Assembly: GCA_950097015.1 (NCBI GenBank)
Contig: CATNEN010000013.1
Location: 372,001 to 436,000 of the forward strand
Direction of reading: 5' to 3'
DNA: 64,000 bases
Origin: Macrostomum hystrix
Taxonomy: Eukaryota; Platyhelminthes; Macrostomidae
Part shown: positions 63,983 to 64,000 of the stretch, piece by piece
How positions within the stretch are numbered: position 1 is the first letter of the stretch
Layout: every line of letters starts with the position of its first letter
Translations under genes and position numbers: made by a program
Notes under the pieces: generated by a model
What the model saw: the letters and a program-made list of their open reading frames with translations, nothing else
What the model was told of the DNA's origin: nothing
The model's database searches: none

Positions 63983-64000
63983 CTAAAAGTACATTGAGAT

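Overview
The window is eukaryotic nuclear DNA from an animal. It holds spliced metazoan genes (TRAPPC10, the V-ATPase catalytic A subunit, UVRAG, a Frizzled receptor, cyclophilins and AGC kinases). Introns follow GT-AG, the standard genetic code reads through every gene, SINEs have tRNA-derived heads, and there is a decayed Ty3/Gypsy fragment. Very heavy tandem repetition, compact introns of about 75-150 bp and acceptor sites just upstream of start codons fit a free-living flatworm such as Macrostomum or another spiralian. The species assignment is inference.

Layout. 1-6650: two minus-strand paralogous AGC kinases (1265-2656 and 3599-5116) lie between the arms of an inverted duplication. Each arm carries the signal-peptide exon of a secreted protein, and the two copies point outward. 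7400-11000: tRNA-derived SINEs and minisatellites. 11911-16096: two almost identical two-exon cyclophilin genes on the minus strand. 16100-19050: AT-rich spacer. 19078-19800: broken Gypsy reverse transcriptase. 20000-25720: minisatellites and one doubtful repetitive ORF. 27641-30050: a two-exon Frizzled gene of FZD4 type. 30700-43250: about 12 kb made almost entirely of minisatellites. 44021-53505: a complete 13-exon TRAPPC10 gene on the minus strand. 54503-55145: a MITE-like element with inverted ends. 55748-60747: a complete six-exon V-ATPase subunit A gene on the plus strand. 62315-64000: the 3' half of UVRAG on the minus strand.

The last three genes all serve the endomembrane system: a TRAPP tethering subunit, the proton-pump catalytic subunit of lysosomes and endosomes, and a PI3K-complex autophagy/endosome regulator. 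TRAPPC10 and ATP6V1A are divergent neighbours; ATP6V1A and UVRAG are convergent.

The most unusual property is the link between introns and minisatellites. Nearly every intron longer than about 230 bp owes its length to one private tandem array, while array-free introns are mostly 75-150 bp. In several cases the repeat unit contains splice-signal sequence, or the array abuts the real splice site; in the last V-ATPase intron each 39-bp unit is a copy of the real acceptor. I found no prokaryotic feature, CRISPR array, rRNA or intact tRNA gene. All exon structures are read by eye from splice consensus, reading phase and remembered family sequences; no alignment was run.
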